Shown here: positions 37,963-48,202 of the stretch, one piece after another
Layout of the letters: every line of letters begins with the position of its first letter
Position numbering within the stretch: the stretch's first letter is position 1
Assembly (NCBI GenBank): GCA_964019335.1
Contig: OZ025664.1
Span: forward strand, 186,001 to 250,000
DNA length: 64,000 nucleotides
Reading direction: 5' to 3'
Origin: Diplonema japonicum
Lineage: Eukaryota > Euglenozoa > Diplonemea > Diplonemida > Diplonemidae
The notes under the pieces: generated by a model
Databases searched by the model: none
What the model saw: only the letters and a program-made list of their open reading frames with translations
Told to the model about the DNA's origin: nothing
Program-made: the position numbers and the translations under genes

Positions 37963-38874
37963 ATGCCCGCGGCCAGTCAAAAAGACCTAGCATCGGGAAT
38001 GGATCACATGTGTCGGGAGATTCGAAGGTACGGCTCCTTGACAGGTTTGCGATATGTGGACTTCTCGCTGAGAAGCCAGGAGGAAATCTTCATCCACATC
38101 AAGGAACGGGACGGGTGTTGTTTTCAAGGAAATAACATAAGAGTGGTAGAACAAGGTCAGTCTCCAAGTAGCCCTGCCCGGGAGCGACCAGGAACGAGCG
38201 AAGGAGTGATATTGATGCTTGGTGTGTATCGAAGATACGAGCGGCCGATGGTGTGGTGTAAGACACGATCTAAGGAGCACACTTTCCAATTCGAGGATGT
38301 CCCTGGGTGGTCCAAGTCACCTTCCCTCCGAGGCGTCAAGAGCAACCACGATTACCCTATCTTCTTGCAAAGCTCCGCTAATTGGCAGTCCTACCCAACA
38401 GAAACTACCTTTTACCATTTTCTGTCTGAGATATTCAATACTTTCATCAACCCTCCTCCTGCCAATCCATTGGCTGTTGACTTTGCTTCTCCTCTTTTGT
38501 CTCAGCCGTCCACCGAGAAACTGTTATCGGTATGTATGAATAATTGGGAGGTTCTTTTTTAGGGAGTAGACGCTTTTGATGACAATCCTTATTATTATTC
38601 GCAAAATTATCCGTCATCCGGCATAGTATAGTGGTTAGAACACCTGGCCCTCACCCAGGAGACCGGGGTTCAATTCCCCGTGCCGGAATTTTTTAATATC
38701 ATCAAACAGGTTTCATCTCTTATTAACGTTTTATCCCACTTGCCCCCAACAGATGAGATTCAAAAAGATGTTGAGAAGTATGTGTACATGCCAAGCTCCT
38801 CAATTCATCTCCCTTTCCGCAGATTACACAAAATATACGCGCAAGAAATGCTAAAGATTGCGTCGGAGGGATAG
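37963..38874 (+). CDS. Unrecognised two-exon protein with a tRNA gene in its intron
   Basis: Exons 37963-38529 and 38710-38874 join in phase 0 (donor GTATGT, acceptor AAACAG) to give 243 residues. If the intron were retained the frame would end at 38562. The sequence has no known domain; SLTGLRYVDFSLRSQEEIFI suggests a beta/alpha fold and the last exon (VSSLINVLSHLPPTDEIQKD) is helical. The 180-base intron is much longer than others here because it houses tRNA-Glu(CTC). Confidence 0.65.
38617..38687 (+). tRNA. tRNA-Glu (anticodon CTC), intronic, with C at position 33
   Basis: A 71-base cloverleaf. Acceptor TCCGGCA/TGCCGGA is perfect. Anticodon stem CCTGG/CCAGG encloses CCCTCAC with anticodon CTC; T-arm CGGGG-TTCAATT-CCCCG. 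A T6 terminator begins at 38690. Its body resembles tRNA-Glu(TTC) at 9861. Position 33 is C instead of T. It lies within the intron of the surrounding gene, same strand. Confidence 0.92.
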
Positions 38875-38994
38875 CATTCATTGGGGCATACACAGTGAGT
38901 GTTTTTTTTTTTTTCTCTTTTTTTAATTTGGGTTTGCATTTTTAGTTTTTTTTTTTCCTCCTTCCTCTGTACTCATTAATTAAAAGGGGGAAGA

Positions 38995-39315
38995 ATGATC
39001 AATAATTTGTCTAAGTACACGGGAATGACGCAGGCCCGTGCGGAGGTTGTGATCGCAGATTTCTCAGAGGCGTGCTCGAGTAGTGCTGCAGGCATTCTGA
39101 GGGAGTTGCTTGGCAAAGGATGGTATATTTCTGAGGAGGACATCGAGAGCAACGCGGAAGCTACTCTTCGAAATATCATCAAGCTTGTTGTAAATACAAT
39201 GCAGTACGACCTCGCTGGGACACCTCAGATGATCAAGGAGTGTATATTTCTCTTAGAAACATTTACAGACCGCTCATCTCCTTCCTCCAATCCTGTGATG
39301 GAACCTGCTTGTTAG
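38995..39315 (+). CDS. Member 1 of a three-gene paralogous family, lacking the Cys/His module
   Basis: 106 residues. LLGKGWYISEED followed by IIKLVVNTMQYDLAGTPQMI aligns with GWSN...VVKVVVYTLHYDLKGAA and KIVKLVVNTLHYDLHGAAD of the genes at 39805 and 41932. The N-terminal Cys/His segment of those genes is missing here. The family is not recognised. The shared core is a helical domain of about 70 residues. Confidence 0.6.
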   Translation: MINNLSKYTGMTQARAEVVIADFSEACSSSAAGILRELLGKGWYISEEDIESNAEATLRNIIKLVVNTMQYDLAGTPQMIKECIFLLETFTDRSSPSSNPVMEPAC

Positions 39316-39768
39316 CCTGCACAATCCTCCCCAGGGAAGGAACACCAGTATTTTTCAGTTAGGGAGAAGGATAGTGCTCCGGGATGGGGGCCTTTTTTTC
39401 TTTCTTTTTATTTCTCTACTTGCTACTTTTTTAATTGCAACGTCTTCTATCTATCCCCCTCCCCCCTTTTTTCTTTTCTCGCACCTTTCTTCCCCTGAAA
39501 AAAAAAGAACACCCTCAAGAAGCCTTTCTGAGAAGGTGGCAAGTAGTCTTTTTCTTCTCCAGTGAGGGGGGAAAATATGAAAAAGTATATTCCAGTTCTA
39601 ATCCCCCCCCTTTGGTGTGCTTTTCCTTCCCCTTTTCATCTAATGTGGAAGGCTAAAGAGCTTGTAACAAAACCTCCCCCTCCCCTCCTTCCAATCATTA
39701 CACACTACGAGCGATAGCTATTTTTTTCTTTTGAATCCATTTTTCTTTTTGAAACAAACTTCTCTCAA

Positions 39769-39804
<36 letters not shown>
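39316..39804. other. Intergenic region
   Basis: Pyrimidine-rich patches, then an A run of about 33 bases touching the next ATG. No gene seen. Confidence 0.5.
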
Positions 39805-39807
<3 letters not shown>

Positions 39808-40347
39808 AAATCTTCGAAAAGCGGTGTGGGTTCAAAAACGAAAACCGATAAGAAGCCCAACTCGAACTGGTGCAACCGCATGCGATCTTCCTGCTGCAGG
39901 TACGTGGTAGACGGGGTGAATAATTGCAAATATGTTCACATTGATGAATACGCCCAATTGGGGAAGAAGGAGAGGGATAACATGAACATGCAGAGCCTCA
40001 TGACCTGCCATGCTTCAATACTGAAAGCAGTCTACGTGAGAGGTGCAGCGGAAAACGGGGTAGATTACGAGAAGATTGCAATGCTCTTAACGGCTTGGGG
40101 GTGGTCTAACACACCAGGAGTGAGCCATAGGCAATTCTTTGAATCAGTCGTGAAGGTGGTGGTATACACACTTCATTATGATCTTAAAGGGGCAGCAGCA
40201 GTGATGTTGAACACTCTATGGCTTTTCGAAGAGATCTTAATGCTCCCGCCAGCTGCCTCTGCACGTGTGAAACCCACCAGCCTTCCACAGCCCTTTTTCT
40301 TTCCGATATTCGTACCCGTACCTGTGGTGCAGCACCTTTATCTTTAG
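39805..40347 (+). CDS. Member 2 of the paralogous family, with Cys/His module
   Basis: 180 residues. A basic start is followed by WCNRMRSSCCRYVVDG and CKYVHIDEY: a CX6CC...CX3H cluster resembling but not matching a CCCH zinc finger. The shared domain then has GWSNTPGVSHRQFF and VVKVVVYTLHYDLKGAA. The C-terminus is Pro- and Phe-rich. The Cys/His pattern suggests an RNA-binding finger. Function unknown. Confidence 0.65.
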
Positions 40348-41818
40348 TCCGCCCTTCTTCTTTTACTTATACTTCAAATTCTTATTACTACTCATGCGAA
40401 GACATGAGTCACGAAAGAATTGTTTCTCTTCCCTCCCTCTTTCTTTTTTGTATGCAGTGATAATTCCGTGGCGATAGTTTTTTTTTTTTTTTTTTTTTTT
40501 ACCAGCAGTATGGTCACGGATTATCACGAGAGAAAAAAAAAAAAATTCCTTTTTTTTTTTCTAACTATTTTTTTTCTCCCCCCACCTTTTTGTTCGACCG
40601 ATTTCTATCTTCATTTTTTGTTGCTTTTTTTTTTTTTAAACTTCCATAAGACATAGTATCCGAGGTTAACAGATCACCTTTGGGTTTTGAAACCCGACCG
40701 AGCAATTTTAGATTTTCGATCACAGTCGGGTTAATAACGGGTTTGATCCCAGTTAATGATCGGTTTTTTTTTCTAATTTAATTGCCATCCAATTTGCCAT
40801 CCAAAACCCATATTTCTGGCAAAAAATACCAAGATCATGTTTAATTTTTTTTTTTTTTTTTTTTTTTTTTCAAAATGCCTATTTTGACAATCTGAGCCCA
40901 TTCCAGCCATTAAAACCCAAAATAGAGTGCAGTTTTGAGAAATTGGATTCGGACCTGTTATATACCGGGTCAGGGTCCAAGTTAAAAACAACAGGATAAA
41001 GCGACAAGACTCAGCTCTTGGAGAAGAGCAGGGACCAGCTGGTGGCCATGCCAAAAGGAGGAAATTAAGCTCCTACGGCACCAAGGGCACACTTGCTAGC
41101 AGGATCGCTGCTGACAAGTCGAAGAACGGTGGGGAGGACACCGACAACGCAAGCCCGGGAATCAAGAAGCGCACACCCCTTCCACAAACGGTGGAGGTGA
41201 AGAACTCGGCTTTCCAGTTGAGAACCAGCCTAGCCTACACTCCAAGGCGCACCTCCCCAAACCGTACCTTCGGAAAATTCGCCGGGAGCACATCATTATT
41301 ACTAACCTTGTGACCCGGAACCCTGCTGCGATTGACAGGTTCTTCTCTGTGGTGTCTGTCGAGACGCTTTCGGAACCGTCCAAGGGTCTCAAGAAAGTTC
41401 AGCAACCTGTTCTACTCGTGCCCCACTCGGAAGGCGAGGTGGATGCAGTTCCAACTGCAGAACAGCGCCCAGCACGTCAAGTCGACGCTGGAGTTGGACA
41501 GATGTTGACGTCCGTGGAGAAGCTCGAGAGCCTGAAGACGAAGAAAGGCTGTGCTGCGGCGCGTACGAGAGCAGGTTCGCGAAGGGCATGGTTGCATGCT
41601 CTCTTCCCGTTTTAATTATTGACTTTTGGTGATGGGGATACCATGAAAATATAAGAAAAACATCAGATGTGTTGTTCGCTGTTGACCTCCTCGTCGGTCA
41701 TCACCGGTAGCGCCCGAGTGGAAGAACACAATGCAGATGCTCAGGGTGACGAACAGGCAGCAAACTACACAAGCGCCGAATCTTGGTTACCCGGGACGCC
41801 CCGGCGGTTTTGATTTTC

Positions 41819-41862
<44 letters not shown>

Positions 41863-41931
41863 GCGGTGATCGGTTTAAAAAAAAAAAAAGAAAAGAAAAG
41901 AAAAAGGTAGAATAATAATAAAATAAAAAAA
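40348..41931. other. Spacer with probable degenerate mobile DNA
   Basis: 40466-40640 is T-rich. From 40650 the sequence is unique, with a GATCACAGTCGGGTTAA-like motif near 40719 echoed in inverse by CCGCGGTGATCGG near 41863. 41100-41615 is GC-rich and coding-like: the frame ending at 41615 has about 140 open codons (ENQPSLHSKAHLPKPYLRKI and following) without a good start. No family was recognised. A T run of 39 (41822-41859) ends the segment. Confidence 0.4.
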
Positions 41932-42597
41932 ATGCCTGAGATTAAGTGGTGCAACAACATGAGGTCGGTATCTTGCTGCTTTATGTACGAAAGCGGATCG
42001 AAATGCAAGTTCATGCACATTGATCAGTTCGTGCTGTTGGAGAAAGAGGAGAAGAGCGGCTTCACGGTACAGAGCATTATGGACGTGCATGCAAAACAGC
42101 TAACAGAGTCGTATTACAAGGCCATGCTCGAGAGTGTGAGGACGGGGGGTGTCACCTATGCAGGGATGGAAAGAAAACTGATCGAGGAGGGGTGGTCCAA
42201 CAGGACGGAGGAGTGCCCTAAAGAGTTTTTCCAGAAGATCGTAAAGCTCGTAGTGAACACGCTTCACTATGATCTTCACGGGGCTGCAGATATCATGTTG
42301 AGGACTATCAAGCTCCTCGAGGGGGTGTTCAGTCCCGTGCCAGCGCAACGTTTTGTTTACGCGCCTCGTCATCGGGCACATCCTAGTGTTATTCCACCCA
42401 CCGTCATTCCACCACCTTCTTCTCCCCCTCATGTGGTCACGCATTGCTGTTACTCCCCTGATAACAGCTTCTTGCATAGTACCTCCTTGCCTCCCACACC
42501 TGTGTCGGAAAGCCACGATCCGTTGTCCCCCGCTGCCGAAGAGGACGAGGAGCTTATTGATGTGGAACAGGTTGCCATGTACTTGATGGCGATATGA
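41932..42597 (+). CDS. Member 3 of the paralogous family, with Cys/His module and Pro-rich tail
   Basis: 221 residues. WCNNMRSVSCCFMYESG and CKFMHIDQF form CX7CC...CX3H as in the 39805 gene. Then come GGVTYAGMERKLIEEGWSN and KIVKLVVNTLHYDLHGAAD. The tail is Pro/Ser-rich (PPTVIPPPSSPPHVV) and ends in an acidic helix (EEDEELIDVEQVAMYL). It is the longest of the trio. Function unknown. Confidence 0.7.
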   Translation: MPEIKWCNNMRSVSCCFMYESGSKCKFMHIDQFVLLEKEEKSGFTVQSIMDVHAKQLTESYYKAMLESVRTGGVTYAGMERKLIEEGWSNRTEECPKEFFQKIVKLVVNTLHYDLHGAADIMLRTIKLLEGVFSPVPAQRFVYAPRHRAHPSVIPPTVIPPPSSPPHVVTHCCYSPDNSFLHSTSLPPTPVSESHDPLSPAAEEDEELIDVEQVAMYLMAI

Positions 42598-42606
42598 TCT
42601 TTCTCT

Positions 42607-42661
<55 letters not shown>

Positions 42662-43790
42662 TTTCTTCTCTTGATCCTTTCTTTTCTCCTTTTGAACTTG
42701 CCGTTACCCCCGACGTAGTTCTGTGTTGTCGGTGGTGAGAGAAGAGGAGAACGGGGTTGGAGTAGAGAAAAGATGAAAAAAAAAAAAAAAAGAATAGTTA
42801 ATAAGCTGCTATAAAACAGTGATTTTTTTTCTTTTTCTTTTTTTTTTCTCCCCTCCCTTTCTCTTTTTTTCTGTCCTCTCTTTACACTTTTTTTTGAAAG
42901 GAAAAAAAAAAAAAAAAAAAAAAAATACCGCAAACAAAAAAAAAAAAAAAAAAAAAGAATAAATAAATAACCACCGTTCACTACCACTTAGAGATTTGTC
43001 GCTTCACTCTTGTTGTGTTTACGAGTGAAATACTTGTTGGTAGTGAAGGTGCTTTTTTTCTTTCTTTTCTTCTTCTTTTTTTCCCCCCCCTCCCTCTGAT
43101 CTTATGGTCTCTCCTCTCTCTCTTGTTCTCCTTCTTTTTTTCTTCTTCTCTTCTTCTTTTCTTTCTTTCTTTCCTCTTCTTCGTTTTTCTACCGTACACG
43201 ACAAACCAACTATAGTGCAACGCGTCTATTCTGAGGCTAATAATAGTCGGTTTGCAGGATTTCTTTCCTTTTTTTTTCTCTTTTTTTGCTTATGCTACTG
43301 TATGCTTTGGGCAGCGAAGCTTCCCATCTTATTACTTTAGGAGAAAACTATTTTTTAGGAAAGCCTAAAATACCACAAAACAAAAAAAAAAAAAAAAATA
43401 CTTTTCCCAAAAGAAAAGTGTTTTGTTCAAAACGGAAAAAAGTTTCAAAGAAAAAAAAAAAATGGTCTCTAAAAAAAAATACCTTTTCTTCTGCTCTCCC
43501 CCTCCGCCCCCCTTTTTTTCCCCCCCTCCATCGCACGTTTCGTACCCCCAGCCTTTCCTCTCCATCCGGAAGGGTGTCCTTCCCCTGTTTCCCCTCATAT
43601 ATTTTTTTTCTTTCCTTTTCTTTTTTTGTTTACTGCTCATTACACTACTATTCCCTTCTCACCCCATTTCCCCTCCCTCTTTTTTATTTTCTTGTTTCGT
43701 CACTCCTGCACCCCCCTTTTTTTTCTGATAAAAAAAAAACAGGGTTCTTATTACCTCCCAACAAAAGAAGAAAAAAAAAAAGAAAAGACC
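42598..43790. other. Low-complexity intergenic region
   Basis: Poly-T (about 49 bases, 42610-42658), poly-A tracts (42901-42925, 42938-42956) and long pyrimidine blocks (43060-43180, 43500-43740). The apparent long frames are all of biased composition. No gene supported. Confidence 0.55.
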
Positions 43791-44540
43791 ATGCGCACAC
43801 AAAGCACCCTGCTGCCCCCGTCAAAAAAACGACGCATTCTTGAAATACATGCAGAGATCACCTGGAAGGTCCTGGAAGGCGTGCAAAGTGAAGTTGGTGC
43901 GGTGATGCAAAAGCATGTCCACGACTGGGGGTGGAACCCAGAGGGCTGGTGGTGCAGAGTAACCAACGAAACAGTAGAAACAGTGGCGGTCAGAGAAGGG
44001 TGCTGCGAAGAATCCGAAGAAGGCGGCACGTTCTATCGGTTAAAAATAGCCTTCAAGAAGGAAAAATACTGTAAATTAAGCTTGTCTTCCCTTTTGCACA
44101 ACAAAAGGCTGAAGGCTCTATATGACAATGGTGCTTACGCTTGTTTTGATGGGGAAACTGATGTGGACCGATTCTGCATTGTGTTGCCCACCCTTCAGAA
44201 GGCAATGGTTCAGGGTCTCTGCAAAACCCCTCCCTTGTGCGACGTGGCTGAAGAAACTTATTTCCCCACTACAGGCGAGACCGCCCAAGCGCTTTCTTTG
44301 AAGATTCGTGGGTTTTTTTGTAAAAAGTTTGGTCTGTCCCTCCCCGCCAAAGAGCCTTTTTATGCCATTCTCCGTTATCCTTACTCAGGGGCCGAGCCTT
44401 GGAACGAACTGGGTTTCATCATACCTGCCTCCCTTCTTGCCTTTTCATTGGTGCCTCTCTTCTGTGCTGACGACAAGCAGGCGCTCCAGGATTTCAAGGA
44501 ATGCATGGTGGCGGGGTGTGGCGATGTCCTGCAGCATTGA
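43791..44540 (+). CDS. Unrecognised globular protein
   Basis: 249 residues from Met 43791 (A-rich leader before it). It has a basic start (PPSKKRRILEIH), Trp-rich WGWNPEGWWCRV and regular alpha/beta composition. The upstream in-frame part from 43626 is low-complexity and excluded. No known domain. Confidence 0.6.
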   Translation: MRTQSTLLPPSKKRRILEIHAEITWKVLEGVQSEVGAVMQKHVHDWGWNPEGWWCRVTNETVETVAVREGCCEESEEGGTFYRLKIAFKKEKYCKLSLSSLLHNKRLKALYDNGAYACFDGETDVDRFCIVLPTLQKAMVQGLCKTPPLCDVAEETYFPTTGETAQALSLKIRGFFCKKFGLSLPAKEPFYAILRYPYSGAEPWNELGFIIPASLLAFSLVPLFCADDKQALQDFKECMVAGCGDVLQH

Positions 44541-45046
44541 ACGAAAAGAAAAAAAAAGGGGAGAAATTGTGTGTCCTGCCTCTTTGGTTGCGGGAGATTT
44601 TATGGGGAAAAAAAAAAAAAAAAGAAGTGAAACCATGCTCTCAATTTCTGTTTTATTTTTTTTTTAATGTGTTTGTCACACCCCCTCACAGGATTTATTC
44701 TTGTGAATCGGTCTTCACCGTCGGGGGGGGGGGGGGGGGGGGAGAGACAAACAGTATGAAAACGAAGGGGAAAAAAAGAAGAAAAAAAAAGAAGAAAAAA
44801 AGCCGAAACACGCGCCTTGGGTACTTTCCCTCTCTCTCCCTCTTTGTAGTTTCTTTCCCCCCTACTATCTCCAAAGAAAGAAAACAAAGAAAGGAAAAAA
44901 AAAATAAAAAAAGAAAGACCTTTATCTTTCGAACCCACACAACGAACGACTTCTAAAAAAAAAAAAAAATCTCTCATCTGCCTCTCTTCTACTTTTTTTT
45001 TTCTCTTCCATTTCAATTCCCTCCACCACTCATCGATCAAAAAGGG
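44541..45046. other. Low-complexity intergenic region
   Basis: A-rich and T-rich tracts and a G run of 18 (44725-44742). No gene seen. Confidence 0.55.
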
Positions 45047-46669
45047 ATGCCGGCAGAAGATGCGGACCAAGAAGCCCCGAAGGCATTAAAAGAGCCGCTT
45101 CGCACAGTGCTGAGGAAGCAAGGGTATACACACTGCGATGGGAATGGCGGGATGCGAGTGTTACCGCAGAGAACAACTCTGTCGGCTGCGTTGAAGGTGC
45201 ACCCAAGGGGGTTCAGGTTGTTGAGCAGCAACAGCCCGATTGAGCGGAGTCTCGGAAGCTACTTTAGGCTCCCACCACCACCGTCAAAAAAGCAAGCCGT
45301 GGACATGGCGAGAGTTAAACACATGCTGAAAATGAAGGGGAATCAAAAACGACAAAAGAAGACTGTTCTCGATGGGTTCATATTGCTCAAAGCCTGTGGT
45401 GTTGAGGACCCAACAGACGCGATCGAGGCCAGTCTACCTGACGCCGCGCTGACATCTGTGGTAGCGGAGGATCTTTCGTTCTTCACGAACCTCCAATACC
45501 TTGATCTTGGGGAGAACACGATTGACATACAGGACCTTGTGGCATTAGGGAAGCTTGAGGAGCTCCATTTGCATTGTGCGTGCCTGTCGTCTCTCGTCAT
45601 CCCACGTGGAGCCTTTCCGTGCTTGGAGGCTATTAACTTGTCCTTTAACAGCTTCACTGATCCTTCGGTGATAGCTACCCTCTCGCATCTCCCCAACCTC
45701 TCGCGGCTCGATCTCTCAGGTAATATGTTCGCGACGTTGCCTGACAGTGAGGTTATGAAGGATGGCTTCCACAACCTCCACCAGCTGGCCCTTGAGCGGA
45801 ATAAGCTATCCACAGAGGGTGTCTTCAAGTCGCTCTCCGTGCTGCCCTGCCTCCAAGAAATAAACCTCAATCACAATGCGTTGTCGAAGTTCCCTTCGTT
45901 CCCTTCTGACGACTCCGCGCCGCCTTTGTTCACCTCCTTGCAGGTCATCAGCATCGCGGCAAACGAGTTCCGATTCTTCGAAGATTTGTTTTCATTGACA
46001 AAATGCAAAGCGTTGAAGAGAGCCGTCCTGTGGGGAAACCCATTGGAGAGAAGACGGGCGGATGTGGATATATTAGTGCATGAAATGGGGAAGGTTGGTG
46101 TGGTCGTGTACCTGGAGGGTCCGCTGCCCCCGAAGCGAAGCGTGGGGGAATTCTACATTGCGAATTCAAAGAATATGGTGAAGGTGGCGGAGTTTAAAAA
46201 GCTTGCGAAGGATAGGGAACAAAAGGTTGACAAACAGCCGACGCAGGCTGAGGAGGAAACAAACCGCATGGAGCCTGCGGCATCGGCTTACAGTTCAACT
46301 TTCTTTATGACGGAACCGAAGATTCAAGAGTCGATGGGCCATACTGCTGGTAAGGAACAACACCCCCACCCGCCCCTTGTTGATGCGTCATGGTTCAGCA
46401 TCGATGATGGACCTGAGCCTTATAACTTCGAGGCGGAGGTGCAGGGCATCATGCAGTCGTCACCCACCCCCAAGGGATCTGTTGAGGCCAAGCATTCTAT
46501 TAAATCCGCGTTCACGGCACTCAAACATGCCCTCAACAACCCCCTCACCAACCCTGTCTCCACAAACCTCATCCGAAGAGGTCCCAGGAGAAAGCACCGG
46601 TACATCAATGCGCTTGCCGCGTCCCAGTCACCCACTCCTTCTGCGAAGCTCCCGCCGCTTTCCTCGTAA
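45047..46669 (+). CDS. XRRA1-like leucine-rich-repeat protein
   Basis: 540 residues. The N-terminal third has VLDGFILLKACGVEDPTDAI, matching the LDxAFLLK...VxxPSDL signature of XRRA1. About seven leucine-rich repeats (about 140-340) follow, such as LQYLDLGENTI, LSRLDLSGNMF and LQEINLNHNAL. An LRR-cap-like GNPL motif and an extended tail come next. The end holds FTALKHALNNPLTNP, which matches the LHxMLKHPL of XRRA1. Vertebrate XRRA1 is linked to the response to X-rays; in protists such LRR proteins are often flagellar. Single exon. Confidence 0.7.
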   Translation: MPAEDADQEAPKALKEPLRTVLRKQGYTHCDGNGGMRVLPQRTTLSAALKVHPRGFRLLSSNSPIERSLGSYFRLPPPPSKKQAVDMARVKHMLKMKGNQKRQKKTVLDGFILLKACGVEDPTDAIEASLPDAALTSVVAEDLSFFTNLQYLDLGENTIDIQDLVALGKLEELHLHCACLSSLVIPRGAFPCLEAINLSFNSFTDPSVIATLSHLPNLSRLDLSGNMFATLPDSEVMKDGFHNLHQLALERNKLSTEGVFKSLSVLPCLQEINLNHNALSKFPSFPSDDSAPPLFTSLQVISIAANEFRFFEDLFSLTKCKALKRAVLWGNPLERRRADVDILVHEMGKVGVVVYLEGPLPPKRSVGEFYIANSKNMVKVAEFKKLAKDREQKVDKQPTQAEEETNRMEPAASAYSSTFFMTEPKIQESMGHTAGKEQHPHPPLVDASWFSIDDGPEPYNFEAEVQGIMQSSPTPKGSVEAKHSIKSAFTALKHALNNPLTNPVSTNLIRRGPRRKHRYINALAASQSPTPSAKLPPLSS

Positions 46670-46920
46670 TTCTTTATGGTTTCTTTCTTTTTTTGTTTTT
46701 GAAAATGATGGGGGGGGAAATGGAGGAGGAACTATTAAGAGAGAGGAAGAGGCCGTTGGAAAAACGATCCCCCCCCCCCCCCCCCCTTCGGTACCTGTAT
46801 CTGTTAAATTTATCCACCGCTTTCATTATTTTCACACAATTCTTTGGTATTCTCTTTATTTTTTTCTCCCCTCTCTTCGATCCTTTTGCTCATATCTTTT
46901 TACAGCAGGAGAGGGAGGCG

Positions 46921-47382
46921 ATGGGCCATGTGACGATCCACCACCCTTTTGTACCGGAGGTTGTCGGTGTGGTCCATGGAGGGGAGAGGGAGGTGGAGAG
47001 CTTTGGTGACGGGGTGGTCGATATCTTCATGGATGTACACGTGCGCGACCCTCTGGGGTTCAAATGCAAAGGGTGTACTGTATCAGAGGTAACAGAAGGG
47101 GGCGAGGCGCACCGCCTCGGGGTCCGCCCTGGGTGGGTCGTGTGGACTGTGGAAGGCACCCGTGTCTCTACACCCTCGCAGCTAACCCACGCCATTCGTT
47201 CTTTCCAAATTCGGCCCGATCCGTCCTTGATCCGCATCCTCCCGCTTCAGTTTGTCACACAGCTTCCCGATCGGGCAGGATTGCTGCACAGAGTGGAACG
47301 CGACTGTTTATTGTTGGAAAGAGAAGCCTTGCTGGAGGTCCGACATGCGGAGGCACGGATCGCAGCGAGGAGGAGAGTTTAG
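46921..47382 (+). CDS. Small PDZ-domain protein
   Basis: 153 residues from ATG 46921. The centre, KGCTVSEVTEGGEAHRLGVR followed by VRPGWVVWTVEGTRVSTPSQL, is a PDZ core (carboxylate loop KGCTV, GV-PGW strand). The C-terminus is an Arg-rich helix. A TTTTTACAG acceptor-like site ends at 46905, 15 bases before the ATG. The frame is open further upstream but low-complexity, so the ATG after the AG is preferred. Partner unknown. Confidence 0.7.
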   Translation: MGHVTIHHPFVPEVVGVVHGGEREVESFGDGVVDIFMDVHVRDPLGFKCKGCTVSEVTEGGEAHRLGVRPGWVVWTVEGTRVSTPSQLTHAIRSFQIRPDPSLIRILPLQFVTQLPDRAGLLHRVERDCLLLEREALLEVRHAEARIAARRRV

Positions 47383-47469
47383 ATTGTACTTTTTTTCTTC
47401 TTCTTTCTCCTTCCCTCTTTTCATCTTTCAATTCAATTCCCAGAAAGGTTCATTACAAACAAAAGAAAA

Positions 47470-47985
47470 ATGTTTAGAAGGATACCTGAAGTGGCGACAC
47501 CCGTCCGAGGAAGGTCTTCAAGCCCGCGTGTCGTTTCGACGCCTTCCTCAGGGAAGAAAAGAGGGAGGAGCGGGTCGGTGACAAAGACAGGAAAGAGACG
47601 GGCGGGGGACACGCCTGTAAAAAACAGAGACTTCGATTCCCATTCGACGAAGACAAGGGGAAGCAGCATCATGAGCAGCAACCGGTCTGTAGGGAGCACT
47701 CCTGCCATGGACCCTTCCCGAAGGCCCATTATCGTCAACGAGAACAGGAACCTCCAAAATATGTACAAGGCGCAAACCCTCCTCCAGGAACAGCGCCAGC
47801 TGCACGCTCAAACCCAAGAGGAGCTCGCCAACGAAAAATCAACCATTGAGTTCCTTCTCAACAAAATCCGTGATATGGAAACCGTCCACAACGTGCAGAA
47901 AACCGCGTGGGCCGAGGAAAGAATCCAACTCCAGGAGTACATCACTACACTAAAATATGAAAATAAATCCCTTAGATTACAATAG
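47470..47985 (+). CDS. Basic N-terminal, coiled-coil C-terminal protein
   Basis: 171 residues. Residues 1-85 are Arg/Ser/Lys-rich and disordered (GRSSSPRVVSTPSSGKKRGR). Residues 90-171 form a coiled coil (MYKAQTLLQEQRQLHAQTQE). It may link a phosphoprotein tail to a cytoskeletal polymer. No family recognised. Confidence 0.6.
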   Translation: MFRRIPEVATPVRGRSSSPRVVSTPSSGKKRGRSGSVTKTGKRRAGDTPVKNRDFDSHSTKTRGSSIMSSNRSVGSTPAMDPSRRPIIVNENRNLQNMYKAQTLLQEQRQLHAQTQEELANEKSTIEFLLNKIRDMETVHNVQKTAWAEERIQLQEYITTLKYENKSLRLQ

Positions 47986-48202
47986 ATTTTATCTCCCCCT
48001 CCCCTTGTTCCATTTACTCTCCAATTTTTTTTCATTGCACAGATTATTTATTTTTGTAGTAACCTTTTTTTTTTAATCCTCTTTTTAAATTCTTACCTTA
48101 TTCCCCCCCCCTGTACTTAAATGCAGGGTGCCTCTTATCTTATTTTTTCTTTTTCTTCCATGACCTTCAATCATATCAGCGGCAACGGTCCATCAAAGAA
48201 GC

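Noticed and set aside
40650-41880. A transposon bounded by GATCAC...CGGGT inverted ends
   Set aside because: The match between 40719 and about 41863 is short and interrupted. It is not strong enough to call ends.
44725-44742. G18 run as a G-quadruplex or functional element
   Set aside because: It is a single homopolymer among many in this AT/GC-slippage-prone DNA. Nothing nearby supports a function.
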